From contig NW_026944384.1 in NCBI RefSeq assembly GCF_033439725.1, forward strand, positions 1,674,001-1,738,000: a DNA stretch of 64,000 nt, given 5' to 3'. A program made the position numbers and the translations under genes. Source of the DNA: Neurospora tetraspora. Lineage: Eukaryota > Ascomycota > Sordariomycetes > Sordariales > Sordariaceae. The number at the start of each line of letters is the position of its first letter. The stretch's first letter is position 1. The notes beneath the pieces are model-generated. The model was not told where the DNA came from. It saw nothing but the letters and a program-made list of their open reading frames with translations, and did no database searches. Below are positions 1-11,395 of this stretch, in pieces.

Positions 1-454
1 GAATTTCGTTTCCTGTTGTGTATCCCGAGATGCCGCGATGTACGCAAGGTGAGGCTCTAAAGTGCCGTTTTGAAGCCACCACAAGTGGTGACGACGAATC
101 TATGTATAGAGTCCCGGCAGCCTTGTTTGAAGTGGTGCCTCCGAAAATGATCGGACCTTCTTGATGTTCCGTCAGGGCATATCAACAGATCTAAGTCTGT
201 CTGCTGTGTTTCTGAATAGTAATGGGCGAAAGCGGCCTAGATATCTCTGTTGGATGGACGCACAAAACAATCCAGACAACGGACCTGCGGCTTCTGTGAT
301 ATAAATCGATATCATTATTGTTCGCTAGTAACAGCAAAACAACTATTGCTGATACACGCCAAATTAATGACTTTCTGTCGAACCATACCGTACTATTCAG
401 GCATAGAGCCTGGTCTTCATGTCTCCTCGTTTTCGCCCTGTGTCCGTGTCTGTC
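1..454. other. Intergenic, no gene seen
   Basis: Downstream flank of the F-box gene. Only short open frames without ATG starts or recognisable motifs are present. It presumably contains the 3' untranslated region of the F-box gene, which is transcribed towards it. Confidence 0.5.
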
Positions 455-2674
455 TCAGACGCAGAAATGGAAACCCTTCTTGATCGTTTGATACTGCGCT
501 GGTTCAATAGTGCACCAGGCAGCATCAGCCTTGGTGCTATGCACCTGTGTTGCCTCCGTCGGTGCATTCCTTCCCGTCTGCCTCTTCTTTACTGTCTGCC
601 TCCCCCTTGGGGTCTGCCTTGCTCTTCCTAACTGCCTCCCCCTTCTTACTCCATCGCCATGGCTTTGATGAGCAGTAGAATTGTCACTCACAGTAGTTGT
701 CGGACCGGTTGTATCGACTGACTGAGGCCGACCAAACATCATCGGACCTGGGTATGGCAAAGTTCCCGCCAGTGAAATGGACGGGTCAAAGGAGATGAAC
801 ACAAGAGCCTTTTCCTTACTGCCACAAGACGCACCCGCAGCATACACAAACGAACGCTCGTCCCAATCGCCAGTGATTTCGCCCGCGTAGTTTGGCGGAC
901 TGAGGATTTCGTAGAGTTGGGCTAAAGCCGGGTTGGGAGATTTGGGGTCGTGGTCGGGTGGCCAAGAAACGGGTTCTTCGTGTTTGTACATTTTGTATAC
1001 TTCTTCGAAGTGTTTCTCCGCAACTGATAATGAGCCTTTCTCTTTCGCAGAGCGGCTCCAATCCTCAATCTCTTCTGGCCTCCGGCGATGTCGCGTACCT
1101 CCCCGAATGCGCATCCGTCGTTTGTCCGAATTCGATGGTGATAAGTCCACTAGGTCAAGGAACGTTTGGCAAGACGGATGATATGACAGGATCGGGCATT
1201 TATTGCGAAGGAATATCGGTCCTTTGGAGCTGTCATCTCCAGGATGGACAGTTTGAGGGTCCCTTGGAGGTAGGATTCTAGGTGGCCTGTCACCTCGTTG
1301 ATGATTTGATTCCGACTCGCCAGGTCCTGATATGCCATCCTCTGGGTGAACTTCCGCATTACCATGGTCAGGTTCATTGCCTGAATTACCCAGGTAACCT
1401 GGGCTTATGCTGGTTCCACCGAAGTTGTTTCCACTGGTGTTGCTTCCATCGGAGCCATCTTCATTGGAGTCGGATACAAAGTGACTTGCGCTTTCACTAG
1501 GCCATTTAATCGTAGTTGTATAGTAGGTACGTGTTGCGGAGGAGCTCCTTTTGATCCATTCTCTCCGCGACTCCACAACCTTGATCTCACCCGTTGCTTC
1601 ATCTTTGAACATTCTCATGAACGTCCACCTATGGTCCATTGGCCCGTCCAGATGATTTCTCCGCAACAGCCGGTCGGGTCCGAGTTTGGCCACAACGTTG
1701 AAAGCCAGAGGAAATCTTAGGCAATGATAAGGCGACACCCAATCGCCTTCCTCTTCTTCGAGGTCGCTATGGTTTGAAAGCGAGTAAATGTGACCGTCGA
1801 GAATTTCGAAGCAATGCGTGATGCCTATTTCAAATGGCTGAAAGTGAAAGCCAAACAAGCGTAAGCGAGTAGAGAGATGCCATGCGTTGGCTAGAATATT
1901 GTAGGCGTTCCAGCATATTGATCGTCCTTCCTGATAGCGAGATCTGTGGATGAGAAATAGGACCTTGTCGTTGTTTCGTACCGCGACCCTCTTAGGTTCG
2001 AAATCTTGTAGTAGACGTCGCGCAGTAAGAACTTTGCGGTCCTGAGCACTAAAGACAACGAGCGACCCCGCATAGACTGAACCACAATCACATCCACTTG
2101 TACAGGGCTCCTTATAGTAGTATAAACAGGAGACGATGTTGTTCGAAACGTTGAGAGGCCGAAACCGATAATTGCGTATCTTGCGAGACTCGGGGATCGC
2201 TTCATCAAGAAGGAGTCGAATGTTGACAACGATTTCGTCGACTGCGGACCCATGGAGGTTTAATATTCGAAGTTGGTCATGTCGGATGTAACACAGCACG
2301 CCATCTCGGTATATCCAGTCCTCGCCAAAGCCAACGACAGCTGCCAAGTAGGGGGTGACCGAAGAGATGGATTGGCGGCGTTTCATCAAGCGTCGAAGTT
2401 CGTGGGCATAGTTCTTGGTAACGTGGGCGTTTTGAGTCTCTGTTGCTGCCGGTGCTTTGCTCTGTGCCACAAGCATGAAAGTTAGCTTCCACAGACGAAG
2501 AAATAGGGGTACCGTGCGGCGGGACAGCACCTCAAGCAGTCGTTTTGCTATGTTCGATTCTGTCACCAGAGACCTTAGATGCCTACAGGTGAGACTCAGT
2601 TGCCAAACATGGTCAAGGTCGAGCTCGTCCAGCACGTAGCTGACCATCTCGTACGGCAGCTTAAGCAGTGACAT
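455..2674 (-). CDS. F-box domain protein
   Basis: An intronless frame of 739 codons, read from the ATG at 2674. The open frame continues upstream but only with a TTG, and the ATG puts the F-box right at the N-terminus, the usual fungal position. Residues 3-45 show the F-box pattern: LKLPYEMVSYVLDEL, then a DLDHVWQLSLTCRHLRSLV helix set. F-box proteins normally bind Skp1 in SCF ubiquitin ligases and recruit substrates through the rest of the chain. Here the C-terminal part has no clear repeat class (no WD40 or leucine-rich repeat that I can see). The middle is Ser/Asn/Gly/Glu-rich and looks disordered, and the tail is Arg/Gln/Thr-rich and basic. The substrate is unknown. I see no broken codon or internal intron; a short intron inside the low-complexity part cannot be excluded. 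Confidence 0.8.
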   Translation of the reverse strand: MSLLKLPYEMVSYVLDELDLDHVWQLSLTCRHLRSLVTESNIAKRLLEVLSRRTVPLFLRLWKLTFMLVAQSKAPAATETQNAHVTKNYAHELRRLMKRRQSISSVTPYLAAVVGFGEDWIYRDGVLCYIRHDQLRILNLHGSAVDEIVVNIRLLLDEAIPESRKIRNYRFRPLNVSNNIVSCLYYYKEPCTSGCDCGSVYAGSLVVFSAQDRKVLTARRLLQDFEPKRVAVRNNDKVLFLIHRSRYQEGRSICWNAYNILANAWHLSTRLRLFGFHFQPFEIGITHCFEILDGHIYSLSNHSDLEEEEGDWVSPYHCLRFPLAFNVVAKLGPDRLLRRNHLDGPMDHRWTFMRMFKDEATGEIKVVESRREWIKRSSSATRTYYTTTIKWPSESASHFVSDSNEDGSDGSNTSGNNFGGTSISPGYLGNSGNEPDHGNAEVHPEDGISGPGESESNHQRGDRPPRILPPRDPQTVHPGDDSSKGPIFLRNKCPILSYHPSCQTFLDLVDLSPSNSDKRRMRIRGGTRHRRRPEEIEDWSRSAKEKGSLSVAEKHFEEVYKMYKHEEPVSWPPDHDPKSPNPALAQLYEILSPPNYAGEITGDWDERSFVYAAGASCGSKEKALVFISFDPSISLAGTLPYPGPMMFGRPQSVDTTGPTTTVSDNSTAHQSHGDGVRRGRQLGRARQTPRGRQTVKKRQTGRNAPTEATQVHSTKADAAWCTIEPAQYQTIKKGFHFCV

Positions 2675-5552
2675 GATGTCAGTAGCTGTGTTCTCTGCAA
2701 TCTCCTGGCGGGACCTCAAAGAGTGACGTATGCCATGAATTGAGCAGGAATTTGTTGAAATCGGAAGAAGGAAATAAGACGAAAGTGAGAGTGAAGTGGA
2801 TATAACTTAGACAGGAGGTGGACAAGTGCACGGAGGCAAGAGTTCGTCAAGCAAGCTCAAGCGAACTTATACCTTCTTCCCAGCGAACAATGTTAAGCAA
2901 GAGCAAGCGAGGGAGGAGTGAAAGTGATGGGGCCTGTCACCTGCCGCGAGGCTCGTCGGTTGGTTTAGAATTGGAAAGTTTCCCTCTTGGGAAGGATCCC
3001 TCCCACCACCGGCCCCGCTCCCAGGCCTTAGGTCAGTTTAACCACACAACATTGATTCATCAACGATGCTGAAATTTCTCACTGATTTTTCTGCATGTTA
3101 GTTGACTTGTGTTTTTCTTCATATGCGTGAGGCGGAACAGGAACTCACTGTCTCATACGTCTGATGAGGGGGCCATGGTCGCGAAGGTGGTGATTCGGCC
3201 CCAGGGCACTTGCCCCGGGACGACATCATGATGGTTCAGATGGAGGAGTTACCTCAATGTTGCGGCTCTGCTGAGCATGGGCTGGAAATTATTGACACAA
3301 TGCGGCGGCCAAAGAGGAAAATGCCAAAATGGAACACAAGGGGGCACGGGATGTCGGGTTGAGATCGGGTCAAGTTCCCTTCTCTTTCAGCTTGCCGAGA
3401 AGTTTCCCGCTGTGCTGACCTTGCAAGGTGACCGTTTGCGCAGGTACGGTGACAGCAACTGGTGCCATGCAGTGTCAGAGCTGTTAAGACCTTATTTTGA
3501 GCCGCACCTTTACCCTTGCCAAGTGGAACCCCGCACCCAAGCGAAGTGTTGCGGCTTGTTCCCAGCGGGCACTCCTTCCTTTCCAACCTCCCAATCCTTC
3601 GTTCTTTCTTCCAACTTAACTGTTCACATCGCATTCTGCCTCACTCCCTTCGCTTTACCATCTACATTACCTCGGCATTGGAAAAAACGGTCCGTTTCTC
3701 GTACCACGACAGAGCCGCTTTAATTATCACTTCATGTTACTCCAAGCCCAATAAGGGAGCGCCTCGAGACCCTGCAACGGTGGTGACTGGGGAATACCTT
3801 ACACGCTGGCGTGGTACCACAAGTTGCAACTCCAGTCGCACTTCATCAAAACTCTCGGCCATAAGTACAACACTTGATCGGGCCGGACACCGCTCATTCT
3901 TCATCCTTGATTCTTGGTATGGGAGCAATTGCGGCTCTGCGATGAAGATTACTGTGCTTACCCAAGCGCAGGGGCAACCAAGTGGAAATCAGCAAACACC
4001 AACAACAGCCCAAGCCGCATTCAAACGGAGGCATATGGAGGGGAATGGAAGGATGATTCTACCAACTAGCAATCTCCGATCTACTACCATATCTCTGCCT
4101 TGCTCTTCAACTCTTGCCATCTCACAGCTAACCAAATATAGACCATCTCCCTCTCCTCTGAAAGTCCCAAGCCATTGACATCGTCTTAACGATCCCCATC
4201 ATCACCGCACAAAGCCGAAACCTTACAGATGGATGAGTGACATTCACGTCAACATGACTGGGCAGCTATGGGTCCTATGACCAACTCTGCGACCGTAACA
4301 GCCAGATGGTAACGAGACCAGTAAGACGGGCTAAGGTCGTGCCATTCAACAGCCAGCAAGCATCTGACGACCTCTACAAAAGGAAGGATTTAGCGGTGTC
4401 AGGTTGTGATCCAATTCTCACACAAAAACAGTTGGCGTTGGGCCAAATATCTTGGTTTTCAAGTTGAGCAGAAGCTTAATACTTGCAGGCCCACAAAGAT
4501 ATGACAGGTCATGCCAGTTCACTGAGCAGAGCCTCGCGTGGCAGCTTTCAACGGCAACCACGACTATGACACGCAAAATGCCAACAGCCATGATCCCGGG
4601 ACTTGATCAACCTCCTCGAGTTCTCTAGAGCACCACGATATTCGAGCTTTGGCCGCAAGACGTTCTGTGGGCGTGCCCAAAATTCCAAGGCTGACTTTTA
4701 CCTCTGACACTTTCACACGTTGAGTTCGAAGTTGATCAACCCAATCCCATGTATCACGCTCAAGCCCGAGCTTTTCCCACACCGGCCATCCTGCCTTTGT
4801 CAAACACCTTCATTCGTCTTTGAAGCTCACAGCTTTGATATATATTTGGTCTTCGTATCGCGAGTGTCACGACCATGGAACGCTTCCTTCAAGGATCCGA
4901 GGGCCTCTCCAAGCCAGCCAGAAGAGAAGTACAGACTTGCAACTATCTAGATGACTTTTGGGTAGAACAGAAAAGCTCAACTCCCCTAACGTCCCTAAGG
5001 AGTCTGGCTGAACCCACATCACCACATCCTCCATCATTCAACGTCAACCTAAAGGGTATGTAGAGCCAGTATGTTATCGCTGTAGAAACCTCGACGCAGT
5101 TGTCCATTCACATCAATGAATCCCATCTTAGTAATCTTCTCCAAGGGTACAGGAAATTGACCAATCAGCTCACGCGTACCATCCCAATTGGGGATTATTG
5201 TGGAGACGGCTTCGCAAAACACCGGACACTTTTTTTAGTATTGTAACCTTAGCGAACCTTGCAACAACGTGCGTGAAGGGGGGAAGTCATCATCACTCCT
5301 CACTTTTTTAGATCTAGTCCGATGTGATCGGATTATCTTGTGGTGAATTGCCACCCCTTCACTGGAAGGGCGCGGCGATTGTGGAAAATCAAAACCTTGT
5401 AATGGCTTCTCGGGAACAACTGCCGAACGGTTGTTCGATTCACCTCCTCACCCACCGATCTGCTTAAGACGGCATTTTTCGAATATTTGGAACATCCCAT
5501 CTTCTTCCTCTCACCAACATACAATTACCCCAACGAGGCAACATTTCTCGCC
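2675..5552. other. 2.9-kb intergenic region, no supported gene
   Basis: Lies between two divergently transcribed genes (F-box leftwards, MOSC-reductase rightwards) and must contain both promoters. Some open frames of 70-220 codons exist on the plus strand around 3277-4178, but they overlap each other, lack motifs and the longest lacks an ATG near its start. I regard them as chance. The 5' leader of the reductase gene (about 5430-5552) is pyrimidine-rich. Confidence 0.5.
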
Positions 5553-7362
5553 ATGGCGGAATCACAGTCCAAAATCAACCTCTACGCCCCCTTTGAGCGC
5601 GACACCATCCTCGAGGTGCGCGCGAGCAAGATGAAGAAAATGAGGGGTCTCGACGTCATGAGCGGAATCGACAAGACTATCATCGACGGCCCCGTATACG
5701 TCGGCCGCACTGGCTTGGAAGGCGATGAGAGTGACCCGACCTTCCACGGCGGCATTGACAAGGCCGTTCACGGCTGTAAGTCCCTCCAGTCCCTCTCCTT
5801 ATCAGTGCCACTCTCACCCCAACACCTCCCGGGTACTCATCCTCATACTGACTGTCCACACAGATTGTTCCTCCCACTATCCATCATGGGCCTCCGAGCA
5901 CCCCTCCGCCGCTGTGGCCTTCGTCCCCGGCGGCTTCGGCGAGAACCTCGTGACCGCTCACATGAACGAGCGCAACGTCTGCATCGGCGACACCATGATC
6001 GTCGGCAGCCCATCCGCCCTGACCTCCAACCCGGATTCCTGCCTCCTCCTCCAAGTCTCCCTCCCCCGCCAGCCTTGCTTCAAGCTCAACCACCGCTTCC
6101 AGCTGAAGAAGTTCGCCCCCTTAACCTGGAAGCATTCGCGAACAGGCTGGTACTACCGCGTCTTGCGTCCCGGTTTCGTCCAAGCCGGGGACGAAATCCG
6201 TCTCGTTTCCCGCCCACATCCGGAATGGACCATCGAGCGAATCCAAGAGTATCTCCACCGCAACCAGGACGACGAGGCCATGAACGCCGAACTGGCGCAA
6301 ATCGAAGAGCTCGGCGCAGAAAGTCGAGACGCATTCAAAGCCCGCGTGGCCCGTTCGGCAGCCCAAAAGAAAAGAGCAGAAAAGCTCGCTCGATGGCGCG
6401 ACTTCCGCGTCGTCGAACGGCACACCGAAACCCCCCGAATCGTCTCCTTCGTCCTCGAAGCCATCGACCCCATCGTTCCCCCTCCAGGAGACGAAAAGTC
6501 CATCCTCCTTAAACCGGGCGCGCACGCCCGCGTCAAACTCGGCAACGACCTCGTGAGGGCTTACTCCATCGTCGGCCCCCCCGACGACGCCTCCATCAAC
6601 CGCTTCCAGCTGGGCATCGCGCTCGAGCCTCAATCCCGCGGCGGCTCCGCCTTCCTGCATTCCCAAGTCTTCAAGGGCCACGTCCTCCAAGTGTCCGCCA
6701 ACTTCACCAACGCGGTGCCCAACGCCCCCGGAATCAGCCACCACATCTTCGTCGCCGGCGGGGTGGGCATCACCGCTTTCCTGACCTCCCTCGAGTACTT
6801 ACAGAGTATCCACGTCTCGTGCGAGCTGCACTACGCCGTTCGTTCTTCCTCCTCCGATGATATCCCCTTCCGCGACCGTCTCTCCCAACTAAACCCCGGC
6901 ACTGTCAAGATTTACGACAAAACCAAAGGCCAGCGTCTCAACATCGAAGATATCGTCAAAAACATACCGTGGAATACAATGCTTTACTTCTGCGGTCCTT
7001 CGTCTCTCGTGCTCGACGCTGCGACTCAAGTCAGGAAATATAACGTTCCAGAGGGGGAAGTCCATTTTGAGGCGTTTGAAGCGGATATCAGTGGGGATCC
7101 GTTTGAGGTGGTGGTTGCTAATAGAAACGACAAAACGTTGCAAGTACAAGGGGAGGAGACGCTCTTGGAGGTTCTGCAAAAGGAGTTTGGGGATGAAGAA
7201 GTGGGGGGGAGTTGTTGCGTGGGGAATTGCGGGACGTGTAAGGTCAACCTAAAGGGGGGACGGGTGGAACATAGGGGGACGGCGTTGACGGCTGAAGAGA
7301 AGGGGAGCGCGATGTTGGCTTGTGTTAGTAGGGGGGTGGGGAGGATTGTTATTGAGATTTGA
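5553..7362 (+). CDS. MOSC / 3-alpha domain fused to FAD-NAD(P) reductase and 2Fe-2S ferredoxin
   Basis: Two exons, 5553-5775 and 5864-7362. The intron has a GTAAGT donor and a CACAG acceptor and is phase 1; splicing joins HG to YCSSHYPSW, as expected in MOSC proteins. Product 573 aa. Domain order: MOSC with 3-alpha extension (about 1-255, with conserved Cys146 in PRQPCF), FAD-binding barrel (RAYS at 306-309), nucleotide-binding lobe (GGVGIT from 373 and the YFCGP motif at about 449-453), and a C-terminal plant-type ferredoxin with cluster ligands Cys525, 530, 533 and 561 (CX4CX2C plus a distal Cys). MOSC domains occur in molybdenum-cofactor sulfurases and in YiiM-type proteins acting in N-hydroxylated-compound reduction. 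The reductase part resembles phthalate-dioxygenase reductase and vanillate demethylase reductase. The likely role is a soluble single-chain electron-transfer enzyme using NAD(P)H; the substrate is unknown. All cofactor motifs look intact. Confidence 0.88.
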
Positions 7363-8305
7363 AAGGGTTGAGTGAGGGGTGGGGGTGAACCGTAGAATGG
7401 TTTTTGGCGTTGACTGAGAGGGAGGAGGGAGGGTTGTTGCTTGTTGGCGGAAGTGGGAACCGAATTTTCTGGTAGTGGAAAGAGGCTGCGTAAAGAAGAT
7501 GCCTCCGGAAGCATTCAAGGTAGACTAGACTAAGATACCACAGTAAACATCACAGATCGAAAGTTCGTCTAAAACGCAAATTGGTCAGGTCAGTCACATC
7601 ATGAGTCAGGTATGCACAGAATCAAAACGAGCAACACGGTCTTCATATGAGATAGAAACTTTCTTGGGCACGCGGCTTTATATATAGAAGAATGGCAATG
7701 TTGTTCTTGTTGGGACTAGCTGCTGGAAGTATGGATTATGTCTACCAAGCACTCAAAAGTCAAAATGCTCTCAAGTTCGACCATCAACTGACCTCAGATG
7801 CCATATCTGTCACTTAGCAAGCGTAAATGTCATGCAACATGATCATTCTTCCAAGCCGTATCTTCCACCGCAACCAGACCTGCAAAAAGCGCTTCAGATC
7901 GAACATCAAGCGGGTATATCGACTTCAAACTTCAAGTTGATTGCATTGCTTCCTCCCACGAATAGCCTTAGATCCACAATCGAGGTGTCTTCAGCCACAC
8001 GACAAATTCAAAGCACACATGTCGAGCAAATCATGAAAATTTGCAATGTTTACTGTCCATTATCCCCTGTGTCGACCATCTCAACCAAGTCGAAAGAACC
8101 GTGTAACGCGGCTTTGAATCAACCATATCCTCCGTTCAAAACTCGTTCCTGTATATCCTTCTGGATATAGCTGGGTTCCTGATCCCCGCTGCTGTGAGCT
8201 GTCCTGTCCAAACCACGACTTCATATGCTCCTTGTTCTCATGAGTGAAGTTTAAAGTCAACTGGATGAACGGCCAAGGCCGCAAGCTCATACTGATTCTT
8301 TCTGA
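7363..8305. other. Intergenic, no supported gene
   Basis: Region between the 3' ends of two convergent genes. A 112-codon ATG frame at 7832-8170 (plus) has no recognisable motif and unremarkable composition; I do not call it. Confidence 0.45.
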
Positions 8306-9883
8306 TTACCAATGGCGGGGGTCCGACGGTCCAAACGGACGCCTTTTAATCCTGAGCCTGGGTTTTCCATCCTGAGACTGACCGGTACTGTTGTTCCTGG
8401 CGATCAAATTAGCAGCAAAAGTTTCAGGGCCAAATTCATCTTGGTTGGTGTGAGGAGGGTGCTGCACAGAGGCAGGACGTTGGAGCGGGCTGTTCTGGTC
8501 GCTCTGAGCATGAAGGTTTTTGGCGTTGGTCAATGAGTTGCTTTCGGCGCTGGTCCATGAGTTACCCAAGAGCCAGGCGTGGATTTGTTTTTGGCGGTTC
8601 AGGATGTGATCCGGGACAGCGTTAGAGGGATTCACGGAATGGGGACCATTTTGAGGACTGCCGTTATTGGTAGGACTAAACCCACTAGGCTGCTGAGGAG
8701 TGCCGTTGGTTTGGTGGCCGGTGTTAGTGACAGGGCCGGAAGGCAGGGGGTTTGAGGGTTTGGTGACGTCTGAGTTAGAATTGTGGACAGTAGTTGGGTT
8801 GGCAACTATGTTCCCGCTTTGCCGGGCACCGTTGGGAGTAGGCGACGGGGTGGTAAGGTTGGTATTGGGACTCTTGCTGCCGTAATTAACCTCGCTCTGG
8901 GGCATGCCGTTGCTGGCATCAGCGTTGGTGGGTGAATTGTCATTGTTGAGGGTTTCGTCCGTGGTCGTACTCTGACTGCCGACCTTGGTAGTGCCCTGTG
9001 GAACGCCATTCGGAGTGGTGGTCAAGTCAGAGGGCATGATGTTCTTCGAATCATCGTCGGCTGCGGTCGGGATCCAGGTGTTCGGGGTATCAGGACGGGG
9101 ATCGTTGCTGTTGGAAGTATCTTTGTAGGTTTGGTTCTGGATCGGCTCAGTCTGGGTGCCATTTTCCTGGTGAGCCTTCGTGTAGGTGGCCTGAGTGCCC
9201 TTTTCCTGAGTTGCTTTCGTGCAGTTGGTGGTCTTGGAAGTGACGCTCATGGCCTCCTGCTCTGTTGCCTTCTTGGCAATCAACGAAGCAATGTTCTCGA
9301 CGAGAGACCCAGTGGTTTTGCCGTGGAGAATCATCTTTGTCCAATCCTCATCGTAAGAACTGATGCCTTTCAGCAGCAACATATCCATGAGCTCGTCTGA
9401 AACCTTGAAGAGGGCACGACTGAGGCGTCGGCGGAGCCATAGGGCCCTGTCCAGGAATGCGTGGAGGTTGGGAAAGCTGGAGTGATCGATTTCCGTAAGT
9501 TCCTTGACAAGTCGGAATTTGTGCTCAGCGGAGATTTCACTGTCCCACTTGATCACGGCGTTGTAGAGGCTCCGCGGGTCCAAGGCATGCCCCTCGTCGT
9601 TGTAACCGAGGGCTTGGAGCTTGCTGATGATCGGCTGAATGCTATTAGAGAGCATGGTGTACGCCAGTACCTGCTTCCTCTTGAAGCATTTCTGATCTTC
9701 TCTTGAGGCGGTTTTGGCAGGAGCCTGCTCGTCGCCGGTGATGATGTCGTCGACATCTAAGTGGCTCATTTGAAGAAGGAGTGCATTGTGCCAAACCTCG
9801 AAATCCTCCTCGCCGCTTAGGGAAGGAGTTTTGGGAAGGTGAGGGAACGCAGGAAAGTCCGCGTTGGGGTTTCCGGACGCCAT
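8306..9883 (-). CDS. Gag-like (copia-type) domain protein, paralogue 1
   Basis: Single exon, 525 aa from the ATG at 9883; the open frame extends upstream only from a TTG. The N-terminal half (about residues 20-230) aligns by eye with the three other genes of this cluster: a start like SGEEDFEVWHNALL, a central SLYNAVIKWDSE helix, then KFRLVKELTEID, FLDRALWLRRRL and DELMDMLLLKGISSY. This helical order and the W...L...RW pattern resemble the Gag polypeptide of Ty1/copia elements (UBN2/DUF4219-like), but no zinc knuckle, protease or polymerase follows. The C-terminal half is Asn/Thr/Pro/Gly/Gln-rich with recurring NG-x-P-Q words (NGVPQ, NGMPQ, NGTPQ, NGSPQ) and an earlier doublet of GTQ-type repeats, and probably is disordered. 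It ends in a short basic tail. It is the most diverged of the four and lacks the GTETPP motif. Function unknown; Gag relationship is my inference. Confidence 0.72.
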   Translation of the reverse strand: MASGNPNADFPAFPHLPKTPSLSGEEDFEVWHNALLLQMSHLDVDDIITGDEQAPAKTASREDQKCFKRKQVLAYTMLSNSIQPIISKLQALGYNDEGHALDPRSLYNAVIKWDSEISAEHKFRLVKELTEIDHSSFPNLHAFLDRALWLRRRLSRALFKVSDELMDMLLLKGISSYDEDWTKMILHGKTTGSLVENIASLIAKKATEQEAMSVTSKTTNCTKATQEKGTQATYTKAHQENGTQTEPIQNQTYKDTSNSNDPRPDTPNTWIPTAADDDSKNIMPSDLTTTPNGVPQGTTKVGSQSTTTDETLNNDNSPTNADASNGMPQSEVNYGSKSPNTNLTTPSPTPNGARQSGNIVANPTTVHNSNSDVTKPSNPLPSGPVTNTGHQTNGTPQQPSGFSPTNNGSPQNGPHSVNPSNAVPDHILNRQKQIHAWLLGNSWTSAESNSLTNAKNLHAQSDQNSPLQRPASVQHPPHTNQDEFGPETFAANLIARNNSTGQSQDGKPRLRIKRRPFGPSDPRHW

Positions 9884-10071
9884 TTTGGTGACTGGGTCAA
9901 GTGGGTGATGGTGGAATGTGGGTTGAGGAAGATCTGATGGTGAGGCGGAAGGTGAGAATGACTTGATATCGGGCAAATGTAGAAGAGTAGAGCTGCCTGT
10001 AGGCGTTGTTGTCAGGTTGACGGAAAGGTTGTCCGACGATCTCTGTAGACGCGGGAAACGAGCTCACGAGG

Positions 10072-10098
10072 TGGTTGTTGTTGTTGCTGTTGTTGTTC
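10072..10098. repeat. GTT/CAA trinucleotide microsatellite (interrupted)
   Basis: About nine near-perfect GTT units with one GCT interruption, located about 190 bp upstream of the paralogue 1 start codon on the transcribed side. Confidence 0.85.
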
Positions 10099-11069
10099 AG
10101 GGAAAGATTCCTGGGCAAAGTTCGAGATTTGATGGCAAGAAGTTGTACGTGGGCAGGCGGGGTCTTTAAACAAGAAGGAAGGAGGTCGGTGTGGTGCAAG
10201 ACTAGCGAGGAGGCGAGGGGAATCTATTGTCGTGCCTCCACAATATGAGATCGGATGGACGTTCAATGCTTCAGTTTCATCTCAAGTGGAAGACCGGTCA
10301 TCCTATTGACCTGCACACTAGCGGTGGTGTTTGTCTCTGACAGGGAAGGAAGGAGCGTTTCGTCTTGTCGTGACTGCCTTGCAACTCTCGCAGATCAGCA
10401 GACACAGTTCGGACGATTGCACCAGGTGACACCAAGAGTGTAAAATACCAAGAGGAATACGCACGCGAACAGCGTGAATTGTGAATACTTAACACTTCTC
10501 GTTGATACGACGGGTAACGCAAATAGGATGAATAGGAGTGTGCACTATTGTGTGTGTAAGGGGATCAACTGGGAAGTGGGATGCACTTGAAAAAGAGAGA
10601 CCATGTAGAGGAACCAGATGTACCCATTTGTGAATCTGTCGTCTCAAGTAGCTCGGCGAAGAGATCGCCGGTGCCGAAACGAGTCCCTCCGAACACCGCA
10701 CCTTTCATCCCAAACTTCCCATCCCGAGTTCTTCCTGTCTCCCCAGGTCAATAGCACCTCAGTTTGTCCATTTCCTTCGCAGGGGAGCCCATGAGGTGAA
10801 AGTGAGATATCAACACAGGCGGAACTATCCAAGTGAAGCAATGACATAGTTATATCAACAAAGGGGCGGACTTCGCAAGCGAAGCGCTGATAAAATCATA
10901 TCATGAGGAGGTGGGCGTTCACAAGTCAAGTACCCCAAGGGTTGATAAACCCTCATCACCTCAAGCGGGCGAGTGGGTGTGTGACTTCACAGCAAAGTGA
11001 AGCGAAGCTTCAAAAATGAGGCGAGTTGCGGGTGAGGATCTTGAAAAAGATCAAGCAGTGGGTGATGAA

Positions 11070-11395
11070 CTCTCATACCTGGCATGCTCTCGAGGATGAC
11101 GCAAGTAATGAGGATGTATCATCTGTTGGGGTGCGGTGTGTGAAACATCAGATGAAGTTGAGAAGAAAAAAGACTCACGTCGCCTGGCATGACTACGCAA
11201 GTGACGGAGAGCCATTCCTTTGAGTGTGTGTCTTGACCAGAGGTCAAATGTAGCTCGCAAGGCGAATTGGGCAACCTTACCACCTGGCGTGAATACACAA
11301 ATGAAGGTATATCTTTGAGCTTGAATGCACAAGTGAAATTTTGATAGAGGGAATAGTTCACCACCTGGCACGAATGCAAAGTGAGTGATGAGTGA
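11070..11395. repeat. Degenerate ~100-bp tandem repeat
   Basis: Four copies of a core reading roughly ACCTGGCATGA-x-TACGCAAGTGA occur with the CCTGGC at 11078, 11183, 11283 and 11364, i.e. spaced 105, 100 and 81 bp. Between cores the similarity is weak. The unit is therefore an old, decayed minisatellite lying downstream of Gag-like paralogue 2. It has no coding capacity. Confidence 0.55.

Noticed and set aside
3277-4178. Plus-strand open frames of 148 and 220 codons
   Set aside because: They overlap in different frames, the longer lacks an ATG near its start, and neither contains a motif or protein-like composition.
7832-8170. 112-codon ATG frame downstream of the MOSC fusion
   Set aside because: No motif, and it sits where 3' untranslated regions of two convergent genes are expected.
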